Assembly (NCBI GenBank): GCA_020073305.1 | Contig: JAIQFK010000010.1 | Location: 1-64,000, forward strand | Origin: Terriglobia bacterium | Lineage (GTDB): Bacteria; Acidobacteriota; Terriglobia; Bryobacterales; Bryobacteraceae | DNA length: 64,000 bases | Direction: 5' to 3' | Shown here: positions 16,345 through 25,902 of the stretch, in pieces | Numbering within the stretch: the stretch's first letter is position 1 | Layout of the letters: each line of letters opens with the position of its first letter | Made by a program: the position numbers and the translations under genes | Notes under the pieces: generated by a model | Told to the model about the DNA's origin: nothing | The model's input: only the letters and a program-made list of their open reading frames with translations | Databases searched by the model: none

Positions 16345-18630
16345 ATGCGGGAATTCCTGACCGAACTGTTCTCGTCGGATTTCATGCCGCACGGCTACTG
16401 TTATCTCTGGAGGCCGGAAATCGTCTGGTTACACGCCATATCGGATGCATTGATTGGCCTTGCCTACTATTGCATTCCCCTGGTGCTGGCCTATCTCGTG
16501 CGCAGACGGCGCGATCTGCCTTTCCACGGGATGTTTCTCATGTTCGGCGTATTCATCTTCGGCTGCGGCACAACCCACCTGATGGAAGTCTGGACCATCT
16601 GGCACGGCACCTACTGGCTGGCAGGTGTGATCAAAGCGGTTACGGCGGGAGCGTCAGTTGCGACGGCGGCGTTCTTGGTATTGCTGGTTCCGCGAGCGCT
16701 GGCTCTCCCCAGCCCCGAGCAATTGCGGGCCGCAAACATGGAACTCGAGAGAGAAATCTGTGAGCGACGCCGGGCGGAGGAGGCAGTGCGGGCCAGCGAG
16801 GAGCGCTGGCGAGCGATCTTCGAGAATTCGGCCGTAGGCATCGTTGTTACGAACCCACAAGGCGCCTTTACCGCGACGAATCGAGCTTACCAGCAGATGG
16901 TAGGGTACTCAGATGACGAGCTCCGGGGGGTGTCATACCCGGACATCACGTACGAGGAGGACCGGGCGACTAACCACGTTCTGGCCACGACGCTATGGGA
17001 GGGCAAACTGCAGCAGTTCACGCTCGAGAAACGCTACCGGCGCAAGGACGGCAGGCTGATCTGGGTGAGGAGCACGGTTTCGCTAGCGTTGGGTAGCGAA
17101 ACGGTGCCGCCATTTGGCATGGCGATCATTGAAGACATTACCGAGCGCAAGCAAGCAGAAGAGGCGATGCGAAGGAGCCAGATGATGTTCGAAAAGCTCT
17201 TCGACTCTTCTCCAGATGCCATCGTGGCGTCGGACCGTCAGGGGCGCATCGCAAGGGTCAGCGAGCAAGTGGAGAAGATCTTCGGATACACGCGCTCCGA
17301 ACTGCTGGGGCAGCCGGTCGAGGTTCTGGTGCCCGAGGTCTTCCGGCGCGCGCATTCAGCGGACCGGGAGGATTACTACGCACAACCTCGTGTCCGTCCC
17401 ATGGGCGCAGGCTTGGAACTTCATGGACGACGCAAAGATGGCACGGAGTTCCCAGTGGACATTTTGTTGAGCCTGATCGAGACGGAGGAGGGTCCTCTTG
17501 TCCTAAGCGTCGTCCGCGACATTACTGAGCGCAAGCAGGCAGAAGAGCGTTTGCGGCGCAGTGAGGCGCACCTGGCCGAGGCTCAGAGACTCAGTCATAT
17601 AGGCAGTTGGGCAGTGACTATTACTCCCCCGAGAAAGTTGCTCTTCTGGTCCGAGGAAAATTACCGCATCTGCGGTTTTGACCCTGCGAACGGGACACCA
17701 TCTCTCCGGGCGGTTGTGGGACGGATACACCCAGAGGACCACGCCAAGGGCGATGAAGCCGTCAGGGCGGCGATCCGCGAGCGAAGAGACTTCGTCTTCG
17801 ATTTTCGAATCGTTCTTCCGGACGGAACCACAAAATTCTGTCACAGTATCGGCCACCCCGTGGTAAACCAAACTGGTGACGTTGTCGAGTTCACGGGCAC
17901 GGTCATGGACGTGACCGAGAGCAAGCGGTCGGAAGAAGCGCTGCAGCGGTCGTTCGACCAGTTGCGTGCGCTTACCGCGCAACTGCAGAGCGTCCGGGAA
18001 GAGGAACGAACGATGGTGGCGCGGGAGATTCACGATGAACTGGGGCAGGCTTTGACGGCCATCAAGCTGGACGTGACGGCGCTGGTGCGTGAACTACCGG
18101 CAGACCAGGGGCCTGCTGTTCAGAGAGGTCAATCCATCTTGAAACTCCTGGATGAGACGATTCAATCCGTCCAAAGGATTTCGACCGACCTGCGCCCGGG
18201 AATTCTGGACGATCTGGGTCTTGCGGCTGCCGTGGAGTGGGCGGCGGAAGAGTTCGAGGCTCGCACGGGAACGAAGTGCCGGGTTCGCATGCCCGACGAG
18301 GACATCAACATTGATTCGGACCGGGCCACGGCGCTCTTTCGCATCTTCCAGGAGACACTGACCAACGTGGCGCGGCACGCGAAAGCGACCGAGGTGAACG
18401 TACGGCTGGAAAAAGAAAATGACGACCTGGTCCTGGAGGTTCACGACAATGGCCTGGGGATCCGCGAAGAGCAGCTTTCGGCAGGCAGGTCGCTCGGGAT
18501 ACTGGGAATGCGCGAGCGGGCTCTGCTGCTGGGCGGCGGGTTCATTATACAAGGCGACCCGGGTGGCGGCACAACCGTCAGAGTGCGGATTCCACGCTTG
18601 GAACCCCAAAAAAACGGAACAGCGAAGTGA
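16345..18630 (+). CDS. Ethylene-receptor-like histidine kinase with three PAS domains
   Basis: A 761-residue membrane sensor kinase. The N-terminal domain (residues 25-115) is like the copper/ethylene-binding domain of plant ETR1: ISDALIGLAYYCIPL with D34, and FIFGCGTTHLMEVWT with C74 and H78. These match ETR1 D25, C65 and H69 at a constant offset of nine. A coiled linker (125-150) leads to three PAS domains (about 150-270, 275-400 and 405-530), each followed by an ERKQAEE-type linker. The kinase core has HisKA_3 with H563 in AREIHDELGQ, and an HATPase with NVARHAK and HDNGLGI. ggagg precedes the ATG. It overlaps the regulator gene by four bases. Confidence 0.93.
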   Translation: MREFLTELFSSDFMPHGYCYLWRPEIVWLHAISDALIGLAYYCIPLVLAYLVRRRRDLPFHGMFLMFGVFIFGCGTTHLMEVWTIWHGTYWLAGVIKAVTAGASVATAAFLVLLVPRALALPSPEQLRAANMELEREICERRRAEEAVRASEERWRAIFENSAVGIVVTNPQGAFTATNRAYQQMVGYSDDELRGVSYPDITYEEDRATNHVLATTLWEGKLQQFTLEKRYRRKDGRLIWVRSTVSLALGSETVPPFGMAIIEDITERKQAEEAMRRSQMMFEKLFDSSPDAIVASDRQGRIARVSEQVEKIFGYTRSELLGQPVEVLVPEVFRRAHSADREDYYAQPRVRPMGAGLELHGRRKDGTEFPVDILLSLIETEEGPLVLSVVRDITERKQAEERLRRSEAHLAEAQRLSHIGSWAVTITPPRKLLFWSEENYRICGFDPANGTPSLRAVVGRIHPEDHAKGDEAVRAAIRERRDFVFDFRIVLPDGTTKFCHSIGHPVVNQTGDVVEFTGTVMDVTESKRSEEALQRSFDQLRALTAQLQSVREEERTMVAREIHDELGQALTAIKLDVTALVRELPADQGPAVQRGQSILKLLDETIQSVQRISTDLRPGILDDLGLAAAVEWAAEEFEARTGTKCRVRMPDEDINIDSDRATALFRIFQETLTNVARHAKATEVNVRLEKENDDLVLEVHDNGLGIREEQLSAGRSLGILGMRERALLLGGGFIIQGDPGGGTTVRVRIPRLEPQKNGTAK

Positions 18631-19259
18631 CCCGGATTCTCATAGCCGATGATCATGCGATCCTGCGCAGGGGATTGAAGGAGATCCTGGTACGCGAGTT
18701 GGAGGGCGCAGTGTGCGGTGAGGCGGAAGATGCACAACAGGTTCTGGCGCAACTTCGGAACTGCGAATGGGACCTGGTGATGCTGGACATCACCATGCCG
18801 GGGCGAAGCGGCCTCGATGTTCTGAAGGACCTCAAAGCGATGTGCCCCAAACTCCCCGTGTTGGTCTTGAGCATGCATCCTGAAGACCAGTACGGCAAGC
18901 GCATCCTCAAAGCGGGAGCCTCGGGCTACATGAATAAGAAAAGCGCCCCCGAAGAACTGATCAAGGCCATCCGCAAACTGCTGGCTGGCGGCCAGTATGT
19001 AAGCCCGGCATTGGCGGAGAGGCTCGCTTTGGACCTCAAACGCGATGCGTCGCGGCTGGCTCACGAGATTCTGTCTGACCGGGAATTTGAGATCCTGCGA
19101 ATGATCGCCTCAGGAAAGACAGTGACCCAGATCGCCGCGGACCTGCATCTGAGCGTATCAACAGTGAGTACGCATCGTGCCCGCATTCTGGAAAAGATGC
19201 ACATGACGACCACGGCGGAACTGATGCACTTCGCGATAAGCAATCATCTCGTGGATTGA
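18627..19259 (+). CDS. NarL/FixJ-type response regulator
   Basis: A 210-residue regulator with an intact receiver (D8-D9, phospho-acceptor D54 in VMLDITMPG, lysine in GYMNKK) and a LuxR-type helix-turn-helix (LSDREFEILRMIASGKT, QIAADLHLSVSTVSTHR). The GTG start at 18627 overlaps the kinase stop codon (GTGA), so the two are translationally coupled and form a cognate pair. It probably activates or represses genes in response to the ETR1-like sensor. Confidence 0.95.
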   Translation: MTRILIADDHAILRRGLKEILVRELEGAVCGEAEDAQQVLAQLRNCEWDLVMLDITMPGRSGLDVLKDLKAMCPKLPVLVLSMHPEDQYGKRILKAGASGYMNKKSAPEELIKAIRKLLAGGQYVSPALAERLALDLKRDASRLAHEILSDREFEILRMIASGKTVTQIAADLHLSVSTVSTHRARILEKMHMTTTAELMHFAISNHLVD

Positions 19260-19582
19260 GAAACCAGAAACGCCCTGAACCGTAACTCGTTTCGACCTGA
19301 CCTCGCCCACTGGAGCGATGCGGGCCGAGCGTGTAGTCGAAACCACGACACGCACCCCTTCGATAGTTCTACACGAGAATCCAATTGCCAACGATAGGGG
19401 CCTGTTTCCTGGATTCATCAAGATGGACACAGTGGGTGAGTGAGACTGCCGAGCGCCGATCGCGCCGGATGAAATTTTCAGCATCAAGACGCTGATGCGG
19501 CTAGGGCCCCGCCAGAGGAAGCGATGACAAACCTTTGGGGACATTCAAGGACCAGCTCCGGGAGAGCCATCAAGAGAACGCC
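19260..19582. other. Intergenic region, no gene seen
   Basis: No convincing reading frame, RNA gene or promoter was found. It contains an imperfect inverted repeat near 19325-19360 (GCGTGTAGTCG against CGACACGC). The promoter of the following regulator gene should lie here. Confidence 0.5.
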
Positions 19583-20350
19583 ATGAGCCAGGATCCGCAG
19601 CCAATGACCGGCGTCTCAAACGGCCTAGTCGAACGAAAGTGGTTTTCCCGGGAGTTTCAAGTTGTGCATTCCGTCCTGCTGGTATCGAGTTTTCGCCTTG
19701 TCCGTGAAGCCGTGAAGGCCTTGATTGAGCGCCATGAGGACTTTCAGGTCATTGGCGAAACAGACGACCGGGACCATACGCTGCGGCTTCTCAGCAGTCT
19801 CAACCCGGACGTGATCCTGGTCGATCTGGACCCGGAACATGATGCAGCGATTGAGACGATCAGGGAAATCATCGAAGATCGTCCTGGCATCAAGATCGTC
19901 GCCCTTTCGATGCACAGTGAGGATGCCATCGTGGAGAACGCGCTGCGCTCCGGCGTCCGCGGGTACATGTCCAAAGGGGGATCGTCGGCCGATGTTGTCG
20001 AGGTTCTCAAGGCTGTAGCTCGGGGTGGAGCCTATCTCAGCCCTGTGGCCGCCGCCAGAGCCATGGACTGGATAAGGAACGCGAAGACCAGGCTGAACCC
20101 CGCTCTGGAAAGCCTGACACAAAGAGAGGTGCAGGTACTGCGGCTGATTGCCGGGGGCAAAGTGAGCAAGGAGGTTGCTTCCGAACTGAATCTGGCGGTT
20201 GAGACTGTCCGCACGTACCGGAAGACTCTGATGAAGAAGTTGAAAATCCACAACGTGGCTGAGCTTGTACAGTTTGCGCTCGCGGTCGGGGTAATCGTGA
20301 TCCCTGGGCCGAAGGATAGCGGCGGCGATTCCGGCGGAAATCCTACCTGA
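19583..20350 (+). CDS. LuxR-type regulator with degenerate receiver
   Basis: A 255-residue protein with a receiver-like domain and a LuxR-type helix-turn-helix (LTQREVQVLRLIAGGKVSK, LNLAVETVRTYRKTL). The acidic pair that binds magnesium is replaced by S35-S36 (VLLVSSFRLVREA), while D81 in VDLDPEHD and the lysine in GYMSKGG remain. Without the acidic pair phosphorylation is doubtful, so it may work phosphorylation-independently. ATG at 19583 is preferred; TTG at 19535 would add 16 residues. It lies on the same strand as the ethylene-receptor-like pair but about 320 bases away, with its own control region. Confidence 0.87.
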   Translation: MSQDPQPMTGVSNGLVERKWFSREFQVVHSVLLVSSFRLVREAVKALIERHEDFQVIGETDDRDHTLRLLSSLNPDVILVDLDPEHDAAIETIREIIEDRPGIKIVALSMHSEDAIVENALRSGVRGYMSKGGSSADVVEVLKAVARGGAYLSPVAAARAMDWIRNAKTRLNPALESLTQREVQVLRLIAGGKVSKEVASELNLAVETVRTYRKTLMKKLKIHNVAELVQFALAVGVIVIPGPKDSGGDSGGNPT

Positions 20351-20419
20351 GAGGAGGGTTCCACCGGCGCGGCGACCAGCAGCGACGGGTAGTGATATGG
20401 TTTACCAAGGAGACATCCT

Positions 20420-21772
20420 GTGCGCTTGATTCTCGTTTTGGTAGCCTTGTTGCTCGCTGCAGTTCCATCGTTGGCTGCGTCGCTGCGGGCGGGGACCGCG
20501 AAGGCGGACATTACGCCGTCCGGCGGAGTCCCTTTGTGGGGCTTCGAGTCCCGGCTGAAGCCGGCGGCAAGCACCTTAGACCCGTTGTTTGCGCGCGTGC
20601 TGGTATTGGAAGCCGGCGATAAACGGCTGGCTCTGGTCACGCTTGATCTGGGCCGCAGCTTCGGACCTGCGTCGGTCGACCAGATTCGCCAGTCGGTGAA
20701 GAAATCGAGTGGAATTTCGTGCCTGTTGGTAACCGCGTCGCACACACATGGCGCGCCGGTGATTCAGGACCAGTATAAAGACGGCCCGCCGGCCTGGGAA
20801 CGGACGGCGCTGGAGAAAATCGAGCGCGCCATCCAGGAGGCAACCAATAGTCTGGTGGAAGCGCGGATCGGAACAGGCACCGGGGCGGTGTACATTGGCC
20901 ACAACCGGCTGCGGGTGAACGCCGACGGTACCGTGAGCTGGTTCGAGCGTAACCTGACGCGCATTCCGACCGCGCCCGTCGACCCGACGGTTTCCGTAAT
21001 TCGCATCGACAGAACCGATGGTTCGGCGATGGCAGTTCTCACGAACTACTCGTGTCACCCCGTGGTGTTCGGCTCGGACAATCTTCAATACACCGCGGAC
21101 TTTCCGGCCGCGACGAATCGGGTGGTGGAGGCAAAATTCGGAAGCCGCACGCTCAGCTTCTTTCTGCAAGGCGCCCCTGGAGACATTAATCCGTACTATG
21201 CGGTCACGCCGCTCGAGGAAGACCCGGTGAAGGCGCGCGAATGGACAGGCGAGAAGCTAGGCGCGGAAGCCGCGCGAGTTGCCGCGGAGATTCATACCCA
21301 GGCGGCGACGGACTCCAGCATCCAATTCGCGGAGGACATGATGCCGGTCCAACTGCGGTGGAATGAGCAGCGGTTTCGTGAAGCGCTGGTGAAATTTCTC
21401 GGTCCCAACGTGTTCGAAGAATACGGACCGATCCAACGCGAGTTCCAGGTGCCGGTAGCCACGGTGCTCATCAACCGCCAGATCGCCTTCATGACCTTTC
21501 CTGGAGAGCCATTTGTCGATTTCCAGATGAACTGGCGTGACCGCTGCCCCGTGCCCGCGGCGTTTTTGCTCGGCTACACGAACGGTTACTACGGATACTT
21601 CCCGACCATTCGAACGGCGGCGGCCGGCGGCTATGGAGCGGCGAGCGCAGCGACGTGGGTCGAGCCCGGGGCGGGGGAGCGCATCGTCGATCATGCGGTG
21701 GTGAAGACCCTCGAAATGCTGGGGCGTCTGACGGATATGCCGGACGATCTCAAGGGCGACGTGTACAAGTGA
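20420..21772 (+). CDS. Exported neutral/alkaline ceramidase-like protein
   Basis: A 450-residue exported protein (signal MRLILVLVALLLAAVPSLAAS). The start of the mature part, LRAGTAKADITPSGGVPLWG, and ASHTHGAPVI are typical of the N-terminal domain of neutral ceramidases. A likely zinc site is made of the SHTHG histidines and CHPVVFG. QGAPGDINPY is another family block, which carries the serine region in true ceramidases. The C-terminal Ig-like domain of full ceramidases is absent. The GTG start at 20420 has aaggag eight bases upstream. It could be an amidase on N-acyl lipids or on another amide. Confidence 0.85.
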   Translation: MRLILVLVALLLAAVPSLAASLRAGTAKADITPSGGVPLWGFESRLKPAASTLDPLFARVLVLEAGDKRLALVTLDLGRSFGPASVDQIRQSVKKSSGISCLLVTASHTHGAPVIQDQYKDGPPAWERTALEKIERAIQEATNSLVEARIGTGTGAVYIGHNRLRVNADGTVSWFERNLTRIPTAPVDPTVSVIRIDRTDGSAMAVLTNYSCHPVVFGSDNLQYTADFPAATNRVVEAKFGSRTLSFFLQGAPGDINPYYAVTPLEEDPVKAREWTGEKLGAEAARVAAEIHTQAATDSSIQFAEDMMPVQLRWNEQRFREALVKFLGPNVFEEYGPIQREFQVPVATVLINRQIAFMTFPGEPFVDFQMNWRDRCPVPAAFLLGYTNGYYGYFPTIRTAAAGGYGAASAATWVEPGAGERIVDHAVVKTLEMLGRLTDMPDDLKGDVYK

Positions 21773-21783
21773 GTGACGCCACC

Positions 21784-23073
21784 CTATTTCCGTAGCGCGA
21801 TACTGCGCCAGTCCATGAGCAGACCTTCCGGCAGACGGAAGCTGGAACCTTCCATGAAGAAGGTACTGACGCCGGGGATTTGAACAGGCAGATAGGCTAC
21901 CGTCCTTGAGCTCGTGACGCTTCCGCCCAGGCCAATGTCGTCACGCGTTTCGGTCTGCGACGCACTCAATGTCAGGCTGAGGCCGGCACCCGGGGCTACA
22001 CCGGTCATCTCTCCGAAGAACCGGGCGTGATGCCCGGGAAACTCAATATCGGTGAACTCCAGACCAACGACCCAGTGCGGGCGAGGGGTCGAGTAGCGCT
22101 CCAACCGGCGTATGCGGCCGCGTAGCATCGCACCCTTGGGAACGACGAGGTTGTGCTTATATTCGACGGACGAGACCATCTCGGCGGCTAGCGGGTCGCC
22201 TACCTTTGCTACCTGAGAATCGACCGGTTTCGCAAGCCGGATGGAGAATCGCAAGCCGGCGGGAAGCGAGACTTCGGCCACTGGGGCGAGCGGTTTTTCC
22301 ATAGTTTTAGGCGCGTCGAAACTGAGCCGGGCTTCGGCGGCGAACTCGCGGCAATGGCTGAACTCGATCAGATTGCGGCTCTGTTTGCCGTTCCAATGCG
22401 TGACCAGGTTCTCGGCGGTTTGAGGCAGCAGCAGGTCGCGTGAGCCAACCCGCATTGGGGAGTAGTCGAACGAATCGTTGGCCGCCGTGATGGGAAGATC
22501 GGGCGGGATGTCTTTGGCGTTGATTTCCAGGCGCAGCAATTCGAGAGTCTCGGCATCAGCCCAGAACGAGCCGGTTTCCGACACGTTCCCCTGGCGCCCT
22601 TCAATTCGCAAGGTCCAGTCGCTCAGGTTATACGGGATGCGATAGTCCCAGCGGACAGCGCGGCGGCCTCGCAGGTCTTCATTGCCGTGCCATGTAATGG
22701 TGGCGATGTTATTCAACAGGACGTTGCTAATTGCGGATGTGAAGCTGCCGCTGGAGATCATGCCGGCGCCGATCATGTCGCCCAGATCCCGATCTTCAAA
22801 CTCGTTTGCCCCCGGCCAGGAATAGAGTTCGCGATTGCTGATGACAGCAACTTCGATGCGGACCGTATCGAGGAGCCGGAATGGCTCCTGTGCGTTACGT
22901 CGCCGTGAGCGCTGGATGGTCTCGACGCACGTATAGTTGGGAAGCGCCGCGAGGCGTGACTTGACCTCGCGCTTGAGCTGGGCAAGCTGGAGCACATTCT
23001 GGGGCAAGTCGGACTGTGCCATTGCCAGAAACGAGCACGCCAGTGCGCAGAGTTGACCGCAGAGGGCCTTCAC
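21784..23073 (-). CDS. Exported protein of unknown function
   Basis: A 429-residue protein with a signal peptide (VKALCGQLCALACSFLAMAQ). A helical segment with YTCVETIQRSRR follows (about residues 30-65), then a beta-rich body of lipoprotein-carrier-like look (about 70-260, including TITWHGNEDLRGRRAVRWDY). A C-terminal part has PAGLRFSIRLAKPVDS and VPKGAMLRGRIRRLERY. The C-terminal block resembles the TraB/VirB10-like barrel motif found in acidobacterial proteins of unknown role. The GTG at 23073 is the chosen start because TAGAAT lies exactly seven bases upstream and the signal peptide begins there. Confidence 0.75.
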   Translation of the reverse strand: MKALCGQLCALACSFLAMAQSDLPQNVLQLAQLKREVKSRLAALPNYTCVETIQRSRRRNAQEPFRLLDTVRIEVAVISNRELYSWPGANEFEDRDLGDMIGAGMISSGSFTSAISNVLLNNIATITWHGNEDLRGRRAVRWDYRIPYNLSDWTLRIEGRQGNVSETGSFWADAETLELLRLEINAKDIPPDLPITAANDSFDYSPMRVGSRDLLLPQTAENLVTHWNGKQSRNLIEFSHCREFAAEARLSFDAPKTMEKPLAPVAEVSLPAGLRFSIRLAKPVDSQVAKVGDPLAAEMVSSVEYKHNLVVPKGAMLRGRIRRLERYSTPRPHWVVGLEFTDIEFPGHHARFFGEMTGVAPGAGLSLTLSASQTETRDDIGLGGSVTSSRTVAYLPVQIPGVSTFFMEGSSFRLPEGLLMDWRSIALRK

Positions 23074-23080
23074 TGCCTGG

Positions 23081-23086
23081 ATTCTA
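23081..23086 (-). promoter_or_regulatory. -10 box, leaderless arrangement
   Basis: Read on the minus strand, TAGAAT, seven bases, then GTG at 23073. Confidence 0.5.
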
Positions 23087-23204
23087 GCGCTCGCAGAAGG
23101 GGGGCGAAAGGGGCTCAAAACACGGAATCCCTGGGTTACTTTGGGGTTTTCGGCTCAGAAAACACAAACCTGCTAAAATAGGCCGAGGTCGTTGCGTTTT
23201 CAGT

Positions 23205-23528
23205 ATGCCTCTGTACGAATATAAGTGTGAGTCCTGCGGTGAGACTTTCGAAGTGATCCAGAAGTTTTCCGATGAGCCGCTCAAAGTGCACGAAAAGTGT
23301 GGCGGCGGGCCGGTAGAGCGGCTGATTTCTCCTTCCGCGCTGAAATTCAAAGGCTCCGGCTGGTACGTCAACGACTACGGTGGCTCGAAGAACGGAAAGG
23401 GCACCGAAGCCAAGGCGGCCAAGGATAGTAAGAAGGAAAGCACGGGGTCGTCCACCGATTCCTCCACAAAGTCTGAATCCAAGAGCTCGTCCAGCACTCC
23501 CGCCAGCACATCTGATAAAAAGGGGTAG
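23205..23528 (+). CDS. FmdB-family zinc-ribbon protein
   Basis: A 107-residue protein. The first 55 residues are an FmdB/CxxC zinc ribbon (MPLYEYKCESCGETFEVIQ, later EKCGGG). The last 50 are a low-complexity Ser/Thr/Lys tail. FmdB proteins are small putative regulators. It overlaps the downstream acylase start by one base, so the two are probably co-translated. A TAAAAT box lies at 23174-23179. Confidence 0.9.
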   Translation: MPLYEYKCESCGETFEVIQKFSDEPLKVHEKCGGGPVERLISPSALKFKGSGWYVNDYGGSKNGKGTEAKAAKDSKKESTGSSTDSSTKSESKSSSSTPASTSDKKG

Positions 23529-25780
23529 TGTTCAACCGATTCGGAAGCACCCGCGCCATACGTGTGCTTCTGGTACTGCTGGCTCTCCCACTTTGCCAGG
23601 CTGACGACATCCGTGTAGCCGGGCTGTCGCAGCCGGTGGAAATCATCCGCGACCGCTGGGGCGTTCCCCACATTTACGCTCAGTCGGTCCACGACCTGTT
23701 CTTCGCACAGGGCTATATCACGGCGAAGGACAGGCTGTGGCAGATCGATCTCTGGCGGCGCATCGGAACCGGCAAGCTTGCCGAGGTGCTGGGACCTTCG
23801 GCGATCGATCGTGACCGGCTGGCCCGCTCTGTGCTTTTCCGCGGCGATTGGAATGCCGAGTGGCGCAGCTATGGGCCGGGTACCCGCGAGATCGTCAGCG
23901 CGTTTACTGACGGCATCAATGCCTACATCAAGGCGCTGGGCGGCGCGCGTCCGCTCGAATTCCGGATGGCCGGATACTCGCCTGGCCTCTGGGCGCCGGA
24001 AGACTGTCTCAGCCGCGTGGCTGGGCTGCTGATGACGCGGAATCTGACGCGCGAAGTAAAGCGCGCCGAACAGGTGCGCCGCTTTGGAATGGCGGCGGTC
24101 GAGAAGTTCTTTGCGCTCGATCCGCCGGCTCCTGCAGACGTTCCGCGCGGCCTGGACCTCACCGAAATCACGCACGACATTGTGCGCGTGTACGAACAAG
24201 CCATTGGTCCGGTGGCGTTCTCCACCGAACAAGGCAGCAACAACTGGGTGGTGGATGGCAGCATGACGGTGACCGGCAAGCCTCTGTTGGCCAACGATCC
24301 GCATCGCCCGGTGCAGATTCCATCTCTGCGCAAGACGGTGCACCTGGTAGCGCCGGGCTGGAATGCGATCGGCGCGGGCGAGCCGGCCCTGCCGGGAATC
24401 GCGCTTGGGCACAACGAACGGATCGGCTTCGGTTTCACCATCGTGGGAATTGACCAACAGGACCTCTACGTCGAGAAGCTGAATCCCGCCGATGCGGGCG
24501 AGTACTTGTATCGCGGGGCGTGGAAGAAGGTCGAGACCGAGCGCCAGACTGTGCAGGTAAAAGGCGCGCCGGCCCGGCAAATTGAACTGCGTTTCACCAT
24601 CCACGGACCGATCCTCTACGAAGACCGGGCGCGCCACCGGGCGTACGCCCTGCGGTGGGTGGGAAGCGAACCGGGCACGGCCGGCTATCTCGCGGGCCTG
24701 GCGGTGGCGCGCGCGAGGAACTGGAACGAGTTCGTAGAGGCGATGGAGCGGTACCACGTGCCCAGCGAGAACATCGTGTACGCGGATACGGAGGGAAACA
24801 TCGGCTGGCAGGCCGCAGGAATGGCGCCCATCCGCAAAAACTGGCGGGGAGTGCTGCCTGTGCCAGGTGATAGCGGCGAGTACGAGTGGAGCGGGTTTCG
24901 CCACGCCGCGGAGCTACCGCGATCGTACAACCCGGCGACGCATTTCATTGCCACCGCCAATCACAATATTCTGCCGCCGGGGTACAAAATCCCGCTGGGC
25001 TATGAGTGGGCGCTGCCGTTTCGTTTCCATCGCATCGAAGAAATGTTGCACGCGAAGAAAAAGTTCAGCGTGGAAGACTTCGAGCGTATGCAGCAGGACG
25101 TGGCCTCCCTCCCGGCGCGCCGGTTCCAGGCGATTCTGCGCAGGTGGGCGCCTGAGCCGGGGACACGCGAGGCGAAGGCCGTGGAGCTACTGCTGGCGTG
25201 GGACGGGAACCTGGCGGCCGCATCGGCGCCGGCGCTGATTTACGAATACTGGATGGCGCAACTGCCGCGCGCCGTCTTCGGCCCCGAGATCGGTCCCGAC
25301 GTCGATTTGGAGACCCTGTTGCGAGCCCTCGAAGAGAAGCCTGATCCAAAGGTGCTCGCTGGTTCGCTCAGCCAGGCGCTCGATCAAGCCGGGCACGAAT
25401 TTGGCCCCGACATGACGTCGTGGCAGTGGGGAGCCCGGCACCAGATTCGCTTTCACCATCCGCTAGGGGTACGGACGTTCGATCGCGGACCTGTTGCCCG
25501 GCCAGGCGATGCCCAGACGGTGAATGCCACCAGCGGCGCCGCGTTCACGCAGACAAACGGCGCTTCGTACCGCGAGGTTCTGGACCTGAGCGACTGGGAC
25601 AGGTCGGTAATAACGAACGTGCCGGGCGAGTCTGGGGATCCGGAGAGCCCGCATTACGACGACTTGATCGAAGATTGGGCCGCGGGGCGATATCATCCGT
25701 TGCCGTTCACGCGCCGGGCGGTGGAAGCTGCCGCGGTGGAGCATATCTGGCTGTTACCGCCGGTGGCCGCAGCGAAATAG
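23528..25780 (+). CDS. Penicillin-acylase-family hydrolase, exported
   Basis: A 750-residue Ntn-hydrolase of the penicillin/cephalosporin/AHL-acylase type with a signal peptide (residues 1-25). The precursor is expected to cut itself before the serine in STEQGSNNWVVDG, releasing a small alpha and a large beta chain. SNNWVV and LANDPHRPVQ, then ATANHNILPP are family blocks. VPHIYAQSVHDLFFAQGYIT is the usual N-terminal region. The substrate may be an N-acyl amide, such as a lactone signal or a beta-lactam. The GTG start overlaps the fmdB stop by one base. Confidence 0.92.
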   Translation: MFNRFGSTRAIRVLLVLLALPLCQADDIRVAGLSQPVEIIRDRWGVPHIYAQSVHDLFFAQGYITAKDRLWQIDLWRRIGTGKLAEVLGPSAIDRDRLARSVLFRGDWNAEWRSYGPGTREIVSAFTDGINAYIKALGGARPLEFRMAGYSPGLWAPEDCLSRVAGLLMTRNLTREVKRAEQVRRFGMAAVEKFFALDPPAPADVPRGLDLTEITHDIVRVYEQAIGPVAFSTEQGSNNWVVDGSMTVTGKPLLANDPHRPVQIPSLRKTVHLVAPGWNAIGAGEPALPGIALGHNERIGFGFTIVGIDQQDLYVEKLNPADAGEYLYRGAWKKVETERQTVQVKGAPARQIELRFTIHGPILYEDRARHRAYALRWVGSEPGTAGYLAGLAVARARNWNEFVEAMERYHVPSENIVYADTEGNIGWQAAGMAPIRKNWRGVLPVPGDSGEYEWSGFRHAAELPRSYNPATHFIATANHNILPPGYKIPLGYEWALPFRFHRIEEMLHAKKKFSVEDFERMQQDVASLPARRFQAILRRWAPEPGTREAKAVELLLAWDGNLAAASAPALIYEYWMAQLPRAVFGPEIGPDVDLETLLRALEEKPDPKVLAGSLSQALDQAGHEFGPDMTSWQWGARHQIRFHHPLGVRTFDRGPVARPGDAQTVNATSGAAFTQTNGASYREVLDLSDWDRSVITNVPGESGDPESPHYDDLIEDWAAGRYHPLPFTRRAVEAAAVEHIWLLPPVAAAK

Positions 25781-25902
25781 ACCGGCCTGTACCCCCTCGC
25801 ATGAGGGCACACCTGTAACGCCTAGTACTACGATTGAGCGCAAATCCCTCAGCCTGGCGGTATTATTTAGGTAAAGGCGCTTCCCCCATGCCCAGGAGTA
25901 GT

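Noticed and set aside
19158-19544. Minus-strand open frame over the gap before the second regulator
   Set aside because: No ribosome-binding site or domain, and it runs into the upstream regulator gene on the other strand.
23375-24904. Long minus-strand open frame of about 509 codons
   Set aside because: It is antisense to the fmdB and penicillin-acylase genes, arginine/histidine-rich and without known motifs; it reflects GC-rich codon bias.
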